Shown one piece after another: positions 5,811-7,769 of a stretch of 7,769 nt of DNA (its first letter is position 1; each line of letters opens with the position of its first letter). The DNA comes from Planctomycetota bacterium (GTDB taxonomy: Bacteria; Planctomycetota; Planctomycetia; Pirellulales; UBA1268). The position numbers and the translations under genes were made by a program. Below the pieces are notes generated by a model, which was not told the origin of the DNA, searched no databases, and saw nothing but the letters and a program-made list of their open reading frames with translations. The stretch is from assembly GCA_027622795.1 (NCBI GenBank), contig JAQBZA010000133.1, forward strand, positions 1 through 7,769. The letters are read 5' to 3'.

Positions 5811-6053
5811 ATGGCTCATAAAAAAGGTCAGGGTTCCAGCCGCAACGGCCGCGATTCAAACGCGCAGCGTCGTGGTGTGAAGAAGTACGCCGGCGAGAAG
5901 GTGGTGGCTGGCAACATCCTCGTTCGTCAGGTCGGCACGAAGTTTCATCCCGGTCGCAACGTCGGTATGGGGAGTGACTACACGCTCTTCGCGCTTGTCG
6001 ATGGCGTCGTTGGTTTTGATCGTGAGGGCCGTCGCATCAACGTGATTGCCTGA
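5811..6053 (+). CDS. rpmA: 50S ribosomal protein L27
   Basis: L27 is a component of the large ribosomal subunit whose flexible N-terminus reaches towards the peptidyl-transferase centre. The 80-residue product is close to the usual 85 and carries the family signature: MAHKKGQGSSRNGRDS at the start, GVKKYAGEKVVAGNILVRQ (residues 22-40), GTKFHPGRNVGMGSDYTLFA (42-61) and a shortened C-terminus ending EGRRINVIA. The N-terminus begins directly with the mature form, without the cleaved leader seen in Firmicutes. The start is fixed by a strong Shine-Dalgarno. rpmA usually follows rplU (L21); here the upstream gene is the unrelated exported protein. obg follows after 72 nt, the common arrangement, and the two are probably transcribed together. 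Confidence 0.97.
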   Translation: MAHKKGQGSSRNGRDSNAQRRGVKKYAGEKVVAGNILVRQVGTKFHPGRNVGMGSDYTLFALVDGVVGFDREGRRINVIA

Positions 6054-6125
6054 GTGGTTGCCCGGTGCGTCGCGTTTGCCTTCTTGGTTCTTTTCTCCCC
6101 CGTTGAGTCCGATTGAGCGGATCGC

Positions 6126-7121
6126 GTGTTCGTCGACCGCGTGCAGATCGAGGCGATGGCTGGCAACGGGGGCCGCGGCTGCCTGAGCTTCCGGCGGGAG
6201 AAATATGTCCCGCTCGGCGGGCCGGATGGTGGTGATGGCGGTGATGGTGGCAGCATCATCCTGCGGGCCGAGGCGGGCGTTGATTCGCTCGCGCCGCTGG
6301 CTCATCGTCGGCAGTGGCGGGCCGAATCGGGGACGGCTGGCGGACCGGCCAACTGTCATGGGCGATCGGCTGCCGATCTGGTGCTGCGGGTGCCTCTCGG
6401 CACGATCGTGATCGATCAAGCGACCGGGCTCGTGCTCAAGGATCTGGCTCGCGCCGGCGAGCAGATCGTTGCCGCGCAGGGTGGGGCAGGGGGCAAGGGC
6501 AACCAGCACTTCAAGACATCGACGAACCGGGCGCCTCGTGAAACGACCCCCGGGGGCCGCGGCGAGGTGCGGTCGCTCACGCTGGAACTCAAGGTCATTG
6601 CCGATGTCGGTCTCGTCGGCAAGCCCAACGCCGGTAAGAGCACGCTCCTCTCCCGGCTCTCGCGGGCCCGCCCCGCCATCGCCGACTATGCGTTTACCAC
6701 CAAGTCGCCGATGCTCGGCATGGTGGCCGTGTCGCCCGATCGCAGCTTTGTGTTGGCCGACCTCCCCGGGCTGATAGAAGGCGCGCACGCCGGCGTTGGG
6801 CTGGGGCATGAGTTTCTGCGGCATGTCGAGCGGGCTGGGATTCTTGTGCATGTCGTCGAACCACTCCCAATGGACGGCAGCGACCCGTTGGCCAACTACC
6901 GGGCGATTCGTGAGGAACTGGTCCGCTACGATCCCGCCCTCGGTAGCCGGCCGGAGATTGTCGTCGTCAGCAAGGCCGAACTGTCCGAAGCCGAAGAGGT
7001 GCGGCAGCGGCTCGCCGCCGCGGTGGGCCACGAAGTGATCGCCGTAAGCGCCGTGACGGGGCACGGGCTTGATCGGCTGCTGAAGGCGGCGGTGGCCCTG
7101 CTCGATGCCCGCACGCCATAA
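6126..7121 (+). CDS. obg: Obg-family ribosome-assembly GTPase
   Basis: Obg/CgtA binds the 50S subunit late in its assembly and is linked to growth control. The 331-residue product has the glycine-rich Obg fold first (GNGGRGCLSFRREKYVPLGG at 13-32, then GPDGGDGGDGG, and GGAGGKGNQHFKTSTNRAP further on), followed by the G domain: G1 GKPNAGKST at 165-173, G2 region FTTKSP, G3 DLPGLIEGA from Asp212, and G5 VSAVTG at about 307-312. The G4 motif, normally NKxD, is SKAE (282-285), so the guanine-specificity Asn and Asp are replaced by Ser and Glu. There is no C-terminal OCT domain, which many Obg proteins lack. The GTG at 6126 starts the canonical MFVDRVQIEA; only a weak GAGCGG lies just upstream. 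coaX starts 7 nt after the stop. Confidence 0.95.
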   Translation: MFVDRVQIEAMAGNGGRGCLSFRREKYVPLGGPDGGDGGDGGSIILRAEAGVDSLAPLAHRRQWRAESGTAGGPANCHGRSAADLVLRVPLGTIVIDQATGLVLKDLARAGEQIVAAQGGAGGKGNQHFKTSTNRAPRETTPGGRGEVRSLTLELKVIADVGLVGKPNAGKSTLLSRLSRARPAIADYAFTTKSPMLGMVAVSPDRSFVLADLPGLIEGAHAGVGLGHEFLRHVERAGILVHVVEPLPMDGSDPLANYRAIREELVRYDPALGSRPEIVVVSKAELSEAEEVRQRLAAAVGHEVIAVSAVTGHGLDRLLKAAVALLDARTP

Positions 7122-7128
7122 TTTCATC

Positions 7129-7769
7129 ATGGCCACTCCCGCACTGCCCCGTCCTCCGATCTGCCTCGGCGACCCCGTGCTGCTTGCCGATGTCGGCAAC
7201 TCCCGAATCAAGCTCGGCGTGGTGGCCGATCATGGCAACGGCACCAGGCTTCCGGTGATCACGAAGCGGCGGGATCTGGTGAGCCGCTCCTTTCGCCCCG
7301 ACGCGCTCGAGCAGTGGCTGCATGCCGCCGCGCCAGGGCCGGCCGTGATTCTTGTAGCGAGCGTGCATGATGCCGCCGCGACACGGCTGGAGGCGGCGAT
7401 CGCGGCCGTGTCGGCCACCCAGCATCGGCCACTGCGGCAGCGGCGGGTCGGCCATGCCGATATGCCGCTGGTGATTACCCTGCCAGAGCCCCATCGGGTC
7501 GGTATCGATCGGCTCGCCGGCGCCGCCGCCGCGCGGCTCGTGAAGTCGGCCGATCGGCCGGCGATCATCGTCGACTGCGGCACGGCGGCGACGATCGACC
7601 TCATCTCGGCAGGCGGAGAGTTTCTCGGCGGGGCGATCCTGCCGGGACCGGCCCTGATGACCAAAGCCCTGGCTGAGGGGACAAGTCGGCTGCCCGAGGT
7701 GGCGGCACTCGAGCAGGGAATCGTGCCGGCGATGCCCGGCCGGTCGACGCAGGAGGCGATCGCGGCGGG
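7129..7769 (+). CDS. coaX: type III pantothenate kinase (3' end missing)
   Basis: CoaX phosphorylates pantothenate to 4'-phosphopantothenate, the first step of coenzyme A synthesis, in the cytoplasm. The gene runs off the right edge; 213 codons are visible. Family motifs of the type III enzymes (ASKHA fold) are clear: LLADVGNSRIKLG with the phosphate-binding loop at 21-28, PHRVGIDRLAGAAAA (GIDR at 125-128, pantothenate and dimer region), IIVDCGTAATIDLI with Asp149 and the GTA at 151-153, FLGGAILPG at 165-173, and GRSTQEAI near the cut end. The N-terminus is about 17 residues longer than the shortest family members, but the ATG at 7129 is the natural start, 7 nt after the obg stop. No Shine-Dalgarno is visible, so translational coupling to obg is likely. 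It appears to be the third gene of an rpmA-obg-coaX unit. Confidence 0.93.
   Translation, partial: MATPALPRPPICLGDPVLLADVGNSRIKLGVVADHGNGTRLPVITKRRDLVSRSFRPDALEQWLHAAAPGPAVILVASVHDAAATRLEAAIAAVSATQHRPLRQRRVGHADMPLVITLPEPHRVGIDRLAGAAAARLVKSADRPAIIVDCGTAATIDLISAGGEFLGGAILPGPALMTKALAEGTSRLPEVAALEQGIVPAMPGRSTQEAIAA

Noticed and set aside
5856..7211. A 451-codon minus-strand open frame over rpmA, obg and the start of coaX
   Set aside because: It lies opposite three well-identified genes; its product is rich in Arg, His and Pro and matches nothing I recognise.

Overview
The window looks like chromosomal DNA from a GC-rich planctomycete, probably of the Pirellulales type. Two things suggest this. 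One is the gene at 4144-5751, whose N-terminal part reads like an uncharacterised secreted or membrane-associated family I associate with planctomycetes. The other is the ParA at 2843-3685, whose C-terminal half has the long form (an RRNIRLAEAPSFGQ-type block followed by FDYAADSHGAADY) I associate with that phylum. Both assignments come from memory of the families, not from a search. No insertion sequence, CRISPR array, tRNA or rRNA was seen.

Layout from left to right. A PAP2-superfamily membrane phosphatase-like gene enters from the left edge and ends at 714. It faces a minus-strand pair: a 75-codon conserved-looking small protein (2157-1930) followed 2 nt later by aroB (1927-827, shikimate pathway). 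A compact divergent promoter region (2158-2256) separates this pair from a plus-strand gene for a single-pass membrane-anchored protein of unknown function (2257-2799), which is followed by a parA/soj-like ATPase with no parB beside it. Next comes a 458-nt stretch (3686-4143) without a firm gene. It has a coding-looking minus-strand ORF in its left half and a more AT-rich presumed promoter region in its right half.

The right half is housekeeping and runs in one direction: the large exported hypothetical protein (4144-5751), rpmA (ribosomal protein L27), obg (ribosome-assembly GTPase) and the start of coaX (type III pantothenate kinase, first step of CoA synthesis), which is cut by the right edge. 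rpmA, obg and coaX are closely spaced and may be co-transcribed. rpmA-obg is a classic ribosome-linked pairing, but rplU (L21), the usual partner upstream, is absent.

Most of the window is ordinary core genome. The points most worth a second look are an apparent helical, phage-tape-measure-like insert inside the planctomycete protein at 4144-5751, the non-canonical G4 motif of Obg, substituted motif positions in the PAP2 protein, a shared palindromic -10-like element between the divergent genes, and a 19-bp degenerate tandem repeat directly after the PAP2 stop codon. I see no convincing evidence for a new multi-gene system.
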